A stretch of DNA of 11,228 bases from JBBRMG01 sp038230955 (GTDB lineage Bacteria > Patescibacteriota > Doudnabacteria > UBA920). The notes beneath the pieces are model-generated. The model did no database searches and was not told the origin of the DNA. It worked only from the letters and a program-made list of their open reading frames with translations. Numbering within the stretch: position 1 is the stretch's first letter; every line of letters begins with the position of its first letter. Of this stretch, positions 1-5,901 are shown piece after piece. The stretch spans positions 1 to 11,228 of the forward strand of contig JBBRMG010000025.1 of the NCBI GenBank assembly GCA_038230955.1. Reading direction: 5' to 3'. A program made the position numbers and the translations under genes.

Positions 1-25
1 GTCATAAATAACCTCAACACTCAGA

Positions 26-595
26 GTGAAACAAAAAAGTCTAGTAAATAAGTTGATGCTATGGTCTGCTGGTTTGATATTCACTAGCCTACTAGCTTTA
101 GGTTTGGCAGTTGTTATCCCTGACTCTGCATCTGCTCAAGGCACTAGTTCATACGATGAACAGGCGGCTACTAAAGGCATAGTGCAATGTGGCAACAAAG
201 CTGCTGATCCATGCACAGTAGAGGACATATTTAATGTTATTGTCATTACAACCAACTTACTTATTGGCATGGCTGGTATTATTGCCATCATTTCCATTAT
301 CTATGCAGGATTCTCCATGGTTAGTGCGGCTGGTAGTCAAGAAGGGATTACTTCTGCCAAGAAAAGGTTAAGTAACTCTATTATTGGACTAATTCTCGTG
401 TTACTGGCTTTTGTTATTATTAACGCTATTCTAGGTTCCACCTTAGGCATTGGTGTCTTTGGGGGAGATAGTATTTTGAGCAATCCTAAGTGTTATATTA
501 GTAAAGCTGGCACTAACCCCGATCCCACGAAGACACCCACCAACACCCCGCCGGTTAATACACAAACCAAACCACCAGTAAATGCATGCCCCTGA
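26..595 (+). CDS. VirB2-like two-helix pilin with cysteine-bearing N and C ends
   Basis: 189 residues, GTG start. Seen: a signal peptide with a hydrophobic stretch at about 10-31 and an Ala-x-Ala site after A37, so the mature protein would begin with Gln38. Two hydrophobic helices follow (about 71-95 and 118-136), separated by a short polar loop with GSQEG and KKR. A Thr/Pro-rich tail of about 50 residues comes after helix 2. This layout (secreted N end, helix, basic loop, helix) is that of VirB2/T4SS pilin-like proteins, where the loop is cytoplasmic and both ends are outside. Four cysteines (C55, C63, C156, C188) all fall in predicted outside parts. It is the most divergent member of the array: the loop lacks the GG-YR-TS motif seen in the later copies. 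The next gene begins one base after its stop. Only 25 bases precede the start, with no clear SD, so a more upstream start cannot be fully excluded. A structural role in a surface filament is inferred. Confidence 0.82.
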   Translation: MKQKSLVNKLMLWSAGLIFTSLLALGLAVVIPDSASAQGTSSYDEQAATKGIVQCGNKAADPCTVEDIFNVIVITTNLLIGMAGIIAIISIIYAGFSMVSAAGSQEGITSAKKRLSNSIIGLILVLLAFVIINAILGSTLGIGVFGGDSILSNPKCYISKAGTNPDPTKTPTNTPPVNTQTKPPVNACP

Positions 596-596
596 T

Positions 597-1526
597 ATGA
601 AAAAGATAGTTATAAAATTTAATATTGCAGCATTGCTCTTTCTTTCACTGATGTTTGTCTTTGATATTCCTCATGCTCTTGCAGCCGCAACGGTTACAAA
701 AACTATTACAAACATAGATGGGAGCAAGTGCATATTTACAGGAAAAATTTTAGATGATAATCATCAACCAGTAGCTGCGGGAACTTTATCAAATTCCAAA
801 GCGTATCTTCTGAGCGTCACTTGGTCTAACGCTCTTCCCAATTCTGTAACTAATATTAACTGTACGGGCTTTGTTGGCATAAGAGTTGGTTACAACACTG
901 CAAAAGGCAGTTTTATGACCAGTGCTGGATGTAAGGTTGACGCCCAAGTAAGTAATGATCAGACTTACAAATATGCCACGGCGCAGATTACCCAGGTTGG
1001 AGAAGCTGGAACACAAATAAATAAGTATTTTGTCCCGCTTGATTTAAATAATGTCAATTCTGCTTGTTCTCAAGATGCTCCTGAGACAGATAAAAATAAG
1101 GCATCAGTAACAGCCCCCCTGAAGACGGATACCAAGCCTGGTAGCGGTGGTCCTCCCGACCCTGCCAACAAACCTCCAACTAACACTCCTCCAGCCCCCA
1201 AGCCTTTAACTCCTGGCAATCAAGGTCATTATAATGTCGCTCCAGGGGACTACGATGCGGCACCCTATTCGCTACAAAATTTGCTGCCATTTGAAAACCT
1301 CCCTCAATTCTTAGTACGTCTCGCCCAAATCTTATTCATGTTGCTTGGTGGTATTGCTACGATAGTAATTCTGATTGGTGCATTTCGCATGGCCATGTCA
1401 CAGGGTAACCCGGAAGCTCTTACTGCGGCCAAGCGTAATCTAACCTGGGCCATTGTTGGTCTTCTTGTTGCTATCTTGTCGTATAGCATAGTGGCTATTA
1501 TTCAAACATTCTTAGGGGTGCAATAA
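597..1526 (+). CDS. Large secreted protein with C-terminal T4SS-pilin-like two-helix module
   Basis: 309 residues from the ATG at 597. I prefer this to the in-frame ATG at 582 because it begins Met-Lys-Lys directly before the signal peptide and sits one base after the preceding stop (TGA-T-ATG). Seen: signal peptide with a likely Ala-Leu-Ala site near residue 29; an extracytoplasmic domain of about 140 residues rich in Thr, Asn and Val with four cysteines; a Pro/Lys/Thr/Gly-rich linker; then two hydrophobic helices (about 243-262 and 284-304) flanking a loop with SQGNPEAL and AAKR. The C-terminal module resembles the shorter pilins of the cluster, so the protein looks like a pilin helix pair carrying a large ectodomain, possibly a minor or tip subunit. 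The ectodomain looks beta-rich by composition, but I do not recognise a family. It is the only one of the six without Gln directly after the predicted signal-peptidase site. Confidence 0.82.
   Translation: MKKIVIKFNIAALLFLSLMFVFDIPHALAAATVTKTITNIDGSKCIFTGKILDDNHQPVAAGTLSNSKAYLLSVTWSNALPNSVTNINCTGFVGIRVGYNTAKGSFMTSAGCKVDAQVSNDQTYKYATAQITQVGEAGTQINKYFVPLDLNNVNSACSQDAPETDKNKASVTAPLKTDTKPGSGGPPDPANKPPTNTPPAPKPLTPGNQGHYNVAPGDYDAAPYSLQNLLPFENLPQFLVRLAQILFMLLGGIATIVILIGAFRMAMSQGNPEALTAAKRNLTWAIVGLLVAILSYSIVAIIQTFLGVQ
1514..1520 (+). promoter_or_regulatory. Shine-Dalgarno of the third pilin gene
   Basis: AGGGGTG lies inside the last codons of the upstream gene, seven bases before the ATG at 1528. 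The junction is TAA-A-ATG, so ribosomes finishing the upstream gene can re-initiate here. It supports 1528 as the start. Confidence 0.6.
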
Positions 1527-1527
1527 A

Positions 1528-1953
1528 ATGTCTATACAAAATTCTTTCCACATTCTATTTCTATCAGGGCTACTGTTAACTGCCGTCGGCATATTAACTC
1601 CTGCTATGCAGCCAGCCAAGGCCCAGGCCGCCGCTGATTGTTCTAATTCTAATTTGGACAAGAACATTGAAACTTATAAGGTAGGTGGTCAGCTGCCCAA
1701 ACTGCCGCACTACTGTAATACTACGGCTTTGACTACGCGGATTCTGAATATCGCTTTCGCTTTAATCGGCTCCTTTAGCATCCTATTTGTGATTATTGGT
1801 GGTTATCGATACCTGACCTCTAATGGCAATGCAGAAGCGGCCGCTAAGGGCATGAAAACTGCGCTTTACGCATTAATAGGGTTGGCTGTAGTGATCCTGG
1901 CTGCAGTGGCGGTAAACGTTGTGGTTAACCTATTGGTCCATAATAAAATTTAG
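1528..1953 (+). CDS. Short VirB2-like pilin
   Basis: 141 residues. Seen: signal peptide with A-K-A before Gln33 (predicted mature form about 109 residues); a short outside segment with two cysteines (C38, C63); helix 1 about 72-92; the loop GGYRYLTSNGNAEAAAKG; helix 2 about 112-137. The loop motif GG-[YF]-R-Y-x-T-S-x-G-N is shared with the next three genes and is typical of the T4SS_pilin-like family found in CPR bacteria. Helix 2 is very rich in Val/Ala/Leu, as expected of a subunit packed in a filament or membrane. It begins one base after the upstream stop, so it is probably translated with the first two genes. No hairpin terminator is visible after its stop; instead the promoter of the next gene begins there. 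Filament subunit is the likely role; a channel or non-pilus membrane role cannot be excluded. Confidence 0.85.
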   Translation: MSIQNSFHILFLSGLLLTAVGILTPAMQPAKAQAAADCSNSNLDKNIETYKVGGQLPKLPHYCNTTALTTRILNIAFALIGSFSILFVIIGGYRYLTSNGNAEAAAKGMKTALYALIGLAVVILAAVAVNVVVNLLVHNKI

Positions 1954-1977
1954 TATTTTCTGTAAGTATGATATAAT
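1949..1977 (+). promoter_or_regulatory. Extended -10 promoter for the fourth pilin gene
   Basis: TGaTATAAT (1969-1977) is a perfect -10 with the TG extension. The -35 region 17 bases upstream (TTTAGT, 1949-1954) is poor, which is usual for extended -10 promoters. Predicted transcription start is near 1984, giving a leader of about 47 bases. It overlaps the end of the preceding gene. Confidence 0.65.
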
Positions 1978-2006
1978 GAAGTTAATTCAGATGTATATCC
2001 ACATCT

Positions 2007-2026
2007 TATCCCGAAAGGGGGTGATA
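2007..2026 (+). promoter_or_regulatory. Strong SD of the fourth pilin gene, embedded in a potential hairpin
   Basis: AAGGGGGTGAT (2015-2025) differs from the ideal anti-SD complement at one base and lies before the TTG start at 2031. It decides that non-ATG start. The same bases can fold: TATC (2007-2010) with GATA (2023-2026) plus CC/GG, or alternatively CCC-GAAA-GGG (2010-2019) as a GNRA-capped hairpin. Either fold would partly hide the SD. An additional 6-bp hairpin, AGATGT/ACATCT (1989-2006), lies just upstream. Regulation by these folds is inferred. Confidence 0.5.
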
Positions 2027-2030
2027 CTGC

Positions 2031-2444
2031 TTGAAACAAACGCTTAAAAAAATCAATTGGTTGAATGTAGCTATGATGGTTGTAATCATGGTCGTGGCTT
2101 TAATGCCTGTGCTAGGATTGTTCCCTCATTCTGCCAACGCTCAGCTTAACAAGAATTTCCCGTGTGACCAGAGTACTGGTTTACGCTGTACCGAAACAAG
2201 TGTGCCCCAAATCTTCAAAACTGTGATTAACTGGGCTTTGGGAATCGCTTTTGGTGTCGCGGTCATCTTCTTGATTATTGGTGGGTTCCGTTACATTACC
2301 TCAGCTGGTAATGAGGAAGCCGCAGAAAAAGGGAAGTCTTCCGTCATCAATGCTCTTATCGGTATTGTTATTATTGTTCTGTCGTACGTTATTGTTAACG
2401 TCGCCTCCAACTTGGTTGCTGGTACCGGTAACACCGGACCATAA
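2031..2444 (+). CDS. Short VirB2-like pilin (TTG start)
   Basis: 137 residues. The TTG start is chosen because of the very strong SD nine bases upstream and because it yields a proper signal peptide (MKQ-LKK, hydrophobic core to about 30). The A-N-A site precedes Gln38; the mature form would be 100 residues. Seen: two close cysteines (C45, C53) in a short outside segment; helix 1 about 65-85; loop GGFRYITSAGNEEAAEKGK; helix 2 about 105-125; a Gly/Thr-rich tail ending in Gly-Pro. It has its own extended -10 promoter and the best ribosome-binding site in the array, so it may be made in large amounts. It is most like the two following genes in loop and helix 2, which points to tandem duplication. 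Likely a filament subunit of VirB2/T4SS-pilin type. Function is inferred from architecture only. Confidence 0.87.
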   Translation: MKQTLKKINWLNVAMMVVIMVVALMPVLGLFPHSANAQLNKNFPCDQSTGLRCTETSVPQIFKTVINWALGIAFGVAVIFLIIGGFRYITSAGNEEAAEKGKSSVINALIGIVIIVLSYVIVNVASNLVAGTGNTGP

Positions 2445-2445
2445 T
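2440..2445 (+). promoter_or_regulatory. Possible -10 element before the hairpin leader of the fifth pilin gene
   Basis: CATAAT matches the -10 consensus at five of six bases and overlaps the preceding stop codon. The best -35 (TTGCTG, 2416-2421, 18-base spacer) is poor. A start near 2452 would put the large hairpin at 2458 at the extreme 5' end of the transcript. Weak evidence. Confidence 0.25.
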
Positions 2446-2457
2446 TTTATTTTCTTC

Positions 2458-2494
2458 CGCCCTCTTTTCATCTAATTTGGATGGGAAGAGGGCG
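2458..2494 (+). other. Long RNA hairpin in the leader of the fifth pilin gene (stem 1)
   Basis: CGCCCTCTT (2458-2466) pairs perfectly with AAGAGGGCG (2486-2494). The stem continues inward by two G-U pairs and CATC/GATG to a 7-base loop, about 15 pairs in all. No T-run follows on either strand, so it does not look like an ordinary intrinsic terminator. It lies between the fourth and fifth pilin genes; mRNA stabilisation, processing or attenuation are possible roles. Confidence 0.65.
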
Positions 2495-2535
2495 TTAGTC
2501 CTGGCTTCTCAAACTATTTGAGAGACCGGAACTAA
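2495..2535 (+). other. Second RNA hairpin in the same leader (stem 2), abutting stem 1
   Basis: TTAGT (2495-2499) pairs with ACTAA (2531-2535). CC/GG and GG/CC follow with single-base bulges, then TCTCAAA (2507-2513) pairs with TTTGAGA (2517-2523) around a CTA loop. It starts at the base after stem 1 ends, so the two could stack coaxially. An A/T-rich single-stranded stretch (2536-2548) then leads straight into the ATG at 2549, with no SD. Confidence 0.6.
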
Positions 2536-2548
2536 ATTAATAAAAATC

Positions 2549-2983
2549 ATGAATAATACAAAGCGCTTTAAAATTGGTCTTCTAGTGTTTATGGCGATGA
2601 TGACTGTGTCTGTATTTATTGCTCCGCATTCTGCGATGGCTCAAGGGAGCGGCGGCGGTAGCGGTAACAGCGGCAGTGTGGGAGATGGACTATCGACCTT
2701 AAAAAATAATAATTCAGGGATTACTAATTTGGGTATAACGGGTACCGGTCGTGAAGGGGTAGTGCAGTTGGTAGCAAAAATTATTGATTACGCATTATAT
2801 TTATCTGGCGCGATAGCCGTACTGTTTATTATTATTGGCGGTTATCGATATCTCACGTCGGCGGGCAATGAAGAGGGAGCCAAGAAAGGCCGTACCACAG
2901 TGGTTAATGCTTTAATCGGATTGGTCATTATAATTTTGGCTTACGTGATTGTTAACGTGGTTGTTAATTTCATCTCCACTTAG
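2549..2983 (+). CDS. Short, cysteine-free VirB2-like pilin (candidate major subunit)
   Basis: 144 residues. Seen: signal peptide with A-M-A before Gln32 (mature form 113 residues); a Gly/Ser/Asn-rich flexible segment (32-67); helix 1 about 78-98; loop GGYRYLTSAGNEEGAKKGR; helix 2 about 119-140, made almost only of Val, Ile, Leu, Ala and Asn. It is the only member of the six with no cysteine at all and has the simplest outside part, which would suit a repeating major subunit. No SD is visible; the ATG follows an A/T-rich stretch after two strong hairpins, so translation may depend on that unstructured window. The next gene starts one base after its stop (TAG-T-ATG). Loop and helix 2 are nearly identical to those of the following gene, indicating recent duplication. 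Role as major pilin is inferred. Confidence 0.87.
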   Translation: MNNTKRFKIGLLVFMAMMTVSVFIAPHSAMAQGSGGGSGNSGSVGDGLSTLKNNNSGITNLGITGTGREGVVQLVAKIIDYALYLSGAIAVLFIIIGGYRYLTSAGNEEGAKKGRTTVVNALIGLVIIILAYVIVNVVVNFIST

Positions 2984-2984
2984 T

Positions 2985-3683
2985 ATGAAGTATTTGCGCT
3001 TGGCGTTTGCCGGTTTTTTAGCCTCATTTTACTTGCTAGCTTTTGCTGTCCCTGTGTTGGCTCAAAATATAGATCAATGCATTAACGGTGATCTATCAAC
3101 AGATTTTGGTTGTAATGCTAGCATGACTGCTATTCGGAATTTATGCGCTAACCCTTCGACTATGTATATTACGGGTGATCCCGATACACTGGGAAAGTGT
3201 CCTGCTCCGTCTATATATGTACTAAAAGGTCAAACCATTGCTCAGGCCCAAAAGCCGTCCAAACCGCTTCCCGTCCCACCTGTCCCTAACCCAAATCCCA
3301 ACCCCACCCCCAACCCCACCCCCAATCCAGCCCCTGGCGGCGGCGGCTCCGGCAATCTACCCGTGTGCGTTGATGACAAAAGTGGATTATGCTTACCTGA
3401 AAACCCGGTGTGCAACAAATCTAGCAGCAATACAAGCATCGCTTGCGGCACTCCCAATGTTACTTCTATTCTTACAAGTGTCATTAAAGACCTCTTATAC
3501 TTTGCTGGAATCATTGCCGTAGTGTTTATGATTATCGGTGGTTACCGATACATGACATCAGCCGGTAGTGAAGAGGGGGCCAAGAAAGGTCGGGCCACTC
3601 TTACTAACGCTGTTATCGGATTAGTAGTAATTATCTTAGCTTACGTCATTGTCCTAACTATAACCAACTTCCTGACCAAATAG
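2985..3683 (+). CDS. Cysteine-rich VirB2-like pilin with Pro-Asn repeat linker
   Basis: 232 residues from ATG 2985; the in-frame TTG at 2949 would add residues inside the previous gene and spoil the signal peptide. Seen: signal peptide with V-L-A before Gln27; a four-cysteine segment (C32, C43, C54, C72); a Pro-Asn/Pro-Thr repeat linker (about 91-117) followed by Gly4-Ser; a second four-cysteine segment (C128, C136, C143, C154); helix 1 about 166-186; loop GGYRYMTSAGSEEGAKKGR; helix 2 about 206-229. The C-terminal module closely matches the preceding cysteine-free pilin, so this looks like the same subunit carrying two small disulfide-knotted ectodomains on a stiff linker. Placement one base after the previous stop suggests coupled translation. 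A strong terminator follows, making it the last gene of the array. An exposed adhesive or minor subunit is a reasonable inference. Confidence 0.86.
   Translation: MKYLRLAFAGFLASFYLLAFAVPVLAQNIDQCINGDLSTDFGCNASMTAIRNLCANPSTMYITGDPDTLGKCPAPSIYVLKGQTIAQAQKPSKPLPVPPVPNPNPNPTPNPTPNPAPGGGGSGNLPVCVDDKSGLCLPENPVCNKSSSNTSIACGTPNVTSILTSVIKDLLYFAGIIAVVFMIIGGYRYMTSAGSEEGAKKGRATLTNAVIGLVVIILAYVIVLTITNFLTK
3274..3335 (+). repeat. C-rich tract encoding the Pro-Asn/Pro-Thr linker
   Basis: Short repeated units of CCCAA/CCCCA encode alternating Pro-Asn and Pro-Thr. At 3302-3323 four runs of four or five C are separated by only 1, 2 and 1 bases. The minus (template) strand therefore carries a very strong G-quadruplex motif with minimal loops, and the plus strand could form an i-motif. 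The repeat could change length by slippage. Confidence 0.75.
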
Positions 3684-3697
3684 TGTTGATATAAATT

Positions 3698-3725
3698 AAA
3701 AGACCTCGTCATTGCGAGGTCTTTT
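3698..3725 (+). terminator. Rho-independent terminator of the pilin array
   Basis: AGACCTCG (3701-3708) pairs perfectly with CGAGGTCT (3715-3722) around a 6-base loop. It is flanked by AAA on the left and TTT on the right, so it can extend to 11 pairs and may work in both directions. It lies 14 bases after the last pilin stop. Confidence 0.88.
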
Positions 3726-3752
3726 GTATTTCAGGTGAGGATTGACTATAAT
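3724..3752 (+). promoter_or_regulatory. Promoter of tRNA-Leu
   Basis: A perfect TATAAT (3747-3752) has TTGTAT (3724-3729, four of six) 17 bases upstream, overlapping the T-tract of the terminator. The predicted start near 3759 gives a leader of about 27 bases before the tRNA. The TTGACT at 3742 overlaps the -10 and has no good -10 of its own. Confidence 0.65.
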
Positions 3753-3785
3753 AAGGCTTGTATCTCACTGTGCATATTTAAATAA

Positions 3786-3872
3786 GCCGAAGTGGCGGAA
3801 TTGGTAGACGCACCAGCCTTAGGAGCTGGCGCCGGCAACGGTGTGAGGGTTCGAGTCCCTCCTTCGGCACCA
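3786..3872 (+). tRNA. tRNA-Leu (anticodon UAG)
   Basis: The acceptor stem GCCGAAG/CTTCGGC is perfect. The anticodon stem CCAGC/GCTGG encloses the loop CTTAGGA, giving anticodon TAG (reads CUN leucine codons). A long variable arm, as expected of a class II tRNA, lies between the anticodon and T arms, and the T loop TTCGAGT is intact. Discriminator A and a genomically encoded CCA end (3870-3872) are present. There is no intron. No clear terminator separates it from the ftsH promoter. Confidence 0.97.
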
Positions 3873-3905
3873 CATTAATTGTATTTTCATACTTCTGTGA
3901 CAGTA

Positions 3906-3934
3906 TTGATAGAAGCTGAAGAATTAGGTATAAT
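3906..3934 (+). promoter_or_regulatory. Promoter of ftsH
   Basis: TTGATA (3906-3911, five of six) and a perfect TATAAT (3929-3934) are 17 bases apart, a near-ideal housekeeping sigma promoter. Predicted start about 3941, leader about 20 bases, with AGGA (3950-3953) as SD seven bases before the ATG. A small inverted repeat ATACT/AGTAT (3889-3906) abuts the -35 and could be an operator; I see no CIRCE-type heat-shock element. Confidence 0.8.
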
Positions 3935-3960
3935 CTTACTACTTTAAACAGGATACTCTT

Positions 3961-5859
3961 ATGGGAAAAATCATCAAAAACGTCATTCTTGTATTGATTG
4001 CAGTGTTAATTATTTCGGGTATTGTGGCGGCGCTTACTACGAACACCAAAGTGAAGAGCGTGCCATTGTCAGATATTACCTCGTTGATTAATCAGGATAA
4101 AATAGAAAGCGTAGAAGTGCAGGACGATTTATTAACTGCCACACCAAAAGATTCTAATGCTGATAAGATGCAAGCATCGCTTGGTCGCAATACCCAAATC
4201 CCGCAATTTTTTAAAGATAGCGGTATAGAGGCTGACAAATTAAAGAATTTAAAAATCGCTTACAAAAATAGCGGCACCGTGGCTACCATTGCTGGCGCCG
4301 TACTTCCGTTCCTTGTGCCATTTGTATTAGTCGGCCTGTTTATTTATTTCTTGATGCGCCAAGTGCAAGGCACTAATAATCGCGCTATGACATTCGGTCA
4401 GAGCTCAGTCCGTTTGAGCGACGAAAAGAAGAACAAAGTGCGGTTCTCCGATGTAGCCGGCGCCAAAGAGGCGAAAGAAGAGTTGAAAGAAATTGTGGAA
4501 TTTTTGCGTTACCCGCAAAAGTTTTTAGCCTTAGGAGCGAAAATACCAAAAGGAGTATTGCTGTTAGGTAGTCCAGGTGTGGGTAAAACTTTGCTTGCCC
4601 GTGCCGTAGCTGGAGAAGCTAACGTACCGTTCTTCCATATTTCCGGTTCTGAATTTGTGGAAATGTTTGTTGGTGTTGGAGCGTCCCGCGTTCGTGACCT
4701 ATTTAAAAAAGCAAAAAAGAACGCTCCTTGCATTGTGTTCATAGATGAAATTGATGCCGTCGGTCGCCAACGTGGCGCTGGTCTGGGTGGTGGGCATGAT
4801 GAACGCGAGCAAACTCTGAATCAAATTTTAGTGGAAATGGATGGATTCGAAACTGATACTAATATTATTGTTGTGGCCGCGACTAACCGTCCTGATGTCC
4901 TCGATCCAGCGTTGCTTCGCCCAGGTCGTTTCGATCGTCAAGTGGTATTGGATCTGCCGGACATTAAAGATCGTGAAGAAATTTTGAAAGTCCACAGCAA
5001 AAATAAGCCCTTGGCTACAGACGTAAAATTACGCACCATTGCTGAACGCACCCCTGGTTTTTCTGGTGCTGACTTGGCCAACTTAATTAATGAGGGGGCG
5101 ATCTTAGCCGCCCGTGATAATAAAAAGCAAATTGATAACGTAGATCTCCGTGAAGCTATTGAAAAGGTTATGCTCGGCCCGCAACGCAAGAGCCATATTT
5201 TATCGACAGCTGAAAAGAAAGTCACAGCGTATCATGAAGGTGGTCACGCTTTGGTGGGCTCAGTGTTGGTGAACTCTGACCCAGTACACAAAGTGACTAT
5301 TTTGTCTCGTGGTCGCGCCGCCGGATATACTATGAAACTGCCTAGCGAAGATAAGCACTTGCATACGAAGTCTAGCTTTATGGATGAGATCGCTGCGTTA
5401 ATGGGTGGTTATGCTGCTGAAAAGTTAATCTTTAATGAGTTAACTACTGGAGCGAGCAATGATATAAAAGTGGCTACTGCTATGGCCCGCCGGCTCGTAA
5501 CTAACTATGGCATGAGTGACACCCTTGGTCCAGTGACATTGGGCGAAGCGCATGAAAATGTGTTTTTGGGACGCGACATTGGGGAACAACGCAATTATAG
5601 TGAAGACGTGGCTAGGCAGATTGATACGGAAGTACGTCGCATTATGGTGGAGGCAGAACAACGGGCCACTGACGCTTTGACAAAGTATCGTAGTTATCTT
5701 GACACCATCGCGGATCGTTTAGTAAAAGATGAAACATTGGAGCAGGAAGAGTTTGAAAAAATTGTTCACGATATTATCCCTGCTGAGAAAAGAAAGGTTG
5801 CCGAATTCCTTCCCTCTCCTGGCGAGGTGCCTGCCACTGATTTCCCCGTATCACCTTAA
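3961..5859 (+). CDS. ftsH: ATP-dependent membrane zinc metalloprotease FtsH
   Basis: 632 residues, close to the roughly 640 of well-known FtsH proteins. FtsH is a membrane-bound hexameric AAA+ protease that pulls out and degrades misfolded or unassembled membrane proteins and some soluble regulators. Seen, in order: membrane helix about 5-25; small extracytoplasmic domain; second helix about 112-133; AAA domain with Walker A GSPGVGKT (203-210), pore loop FVG (236-238), Walker B FIDEID (260-265), and second region of homology with R320 and R323 as arginine fingers; M41 peptidase domain with zinc site HEGGH (425-429) and the third ligand D501 in the conserved SND motif. All key residues are present, so it should be active. 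It has its own strong promoter and a terminator behind it, hence is probably monocistronic. With the many pilin-like membrane proteins upstream, it is a plausible quality-control protease for them (inference). Confidence 0.98.
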   Translation: MGKIIKNVILVLIAVLIISGIVAALTTNTKVKSVPLSDITSLINQDKIESVEVQDDLLTATPKDSNADKMQASLGRNTQIPQFFKDSGIEADKLKNLKIAYKNSGTVATIAGAVLPFLVPFVLVGLFIYFLMRQVQGTNNRAMTFGQSSVRLSDEKKNKVRFSDVAGAKEAKEELKEIVEFLRYPQKFLALGAKIPKGVLLLGSPGVGKTLLARAVAGEANVPFFHISGSEFVEMFVGVGASRVRDLFKKAKKNAPCIVFIDEIDAVGRQRGAGLGGGHDEREQTLNQILVEMDGFETDTNIIVVAATNRPDVLDPALLRPGRFDRQVVLDLPDIKDREEILKVHSKNKPLATDVKLRTIAERTPGFSGADLANLINEGAILAARDNKKQIDNVDLREAIEKVMLGPQRKSHILSTAEKKVTAYHEGGHALVGSVLVNSDPVHKVTILSRGRAAGYTMKLPSEDKHLHTKSSFMDEIAALMGGYAAEKLIFNELTTGASNDIKVATAMARRLVTNYGMSDTLGPVTLGEAHENVFLGRDIGEQRNYSEDVARQIDTEVRRIMVEAEQRATDALTKYRSYLDTIADRLVKDETLEQEEFEKIVHDIIPAEKRKVAEFLPSPGEVPATDFPVSP

Positions 5860-5869
5860 TGAAAAGTTT

Positions 5870-5894
5870 AAAGGCCCATTTGTTTGGGCCTTTT
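5870..5894 (+). terminator. Rho-independent terminator after ftsH
   Basis: AAAGGCCCA (5870-5878) pairs perfectly with TGGGCCTTT (5885-5893) around a 6-base loop, ending in TTTT (5891-5894). It begins 10 bases after the ftsH stop and ends seven bases before the start codon of the next gene. Confidence 0.85.
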
Positions 5895-5901
5895 CAATTA
5901 T

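Noticed and set aside
2278..2475. Overlapping + strand frame across the end of the fourth pilin gene.
   Set aside because: Out of frame with the pilin signal and helices, no RBS, and it runs into the hairpin leader.
2458..2494. Hairpin between the fourth and fifth pilin genes read as an ordinary intrinsic terminator.
   Set aside because: No T-run follows the stem on either strand; only a weak case for termination remains.
3242..3514. Open frame on the minus strand with Gly-Leu-Gly-Val repeats.
   Set aside because: It is the reverse reading of the Pro-Asn repeat linker, has no signal or RBS, and lies opposite a well-supported gene.
3238..3522. Second open + strand frame inside the last pilin gene.
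   Set aside because: A Pro/Thr-rich shadow of the C-rich tract; no start signal and no recognisable domain.
3742..3747. TTGACT as a -35 element for tRNA-Leu.
   Set aside because: No acceptable -10 lies 16-18 bases downstream; the overlapping TATAAT serves better as the -10.
5884..5901. In-frame TTG start that would lengthen the membrane protein by six residues.
   Set aside because: It lies within the ftsH terminator stem; the ATG at 5902 is the more natural start.
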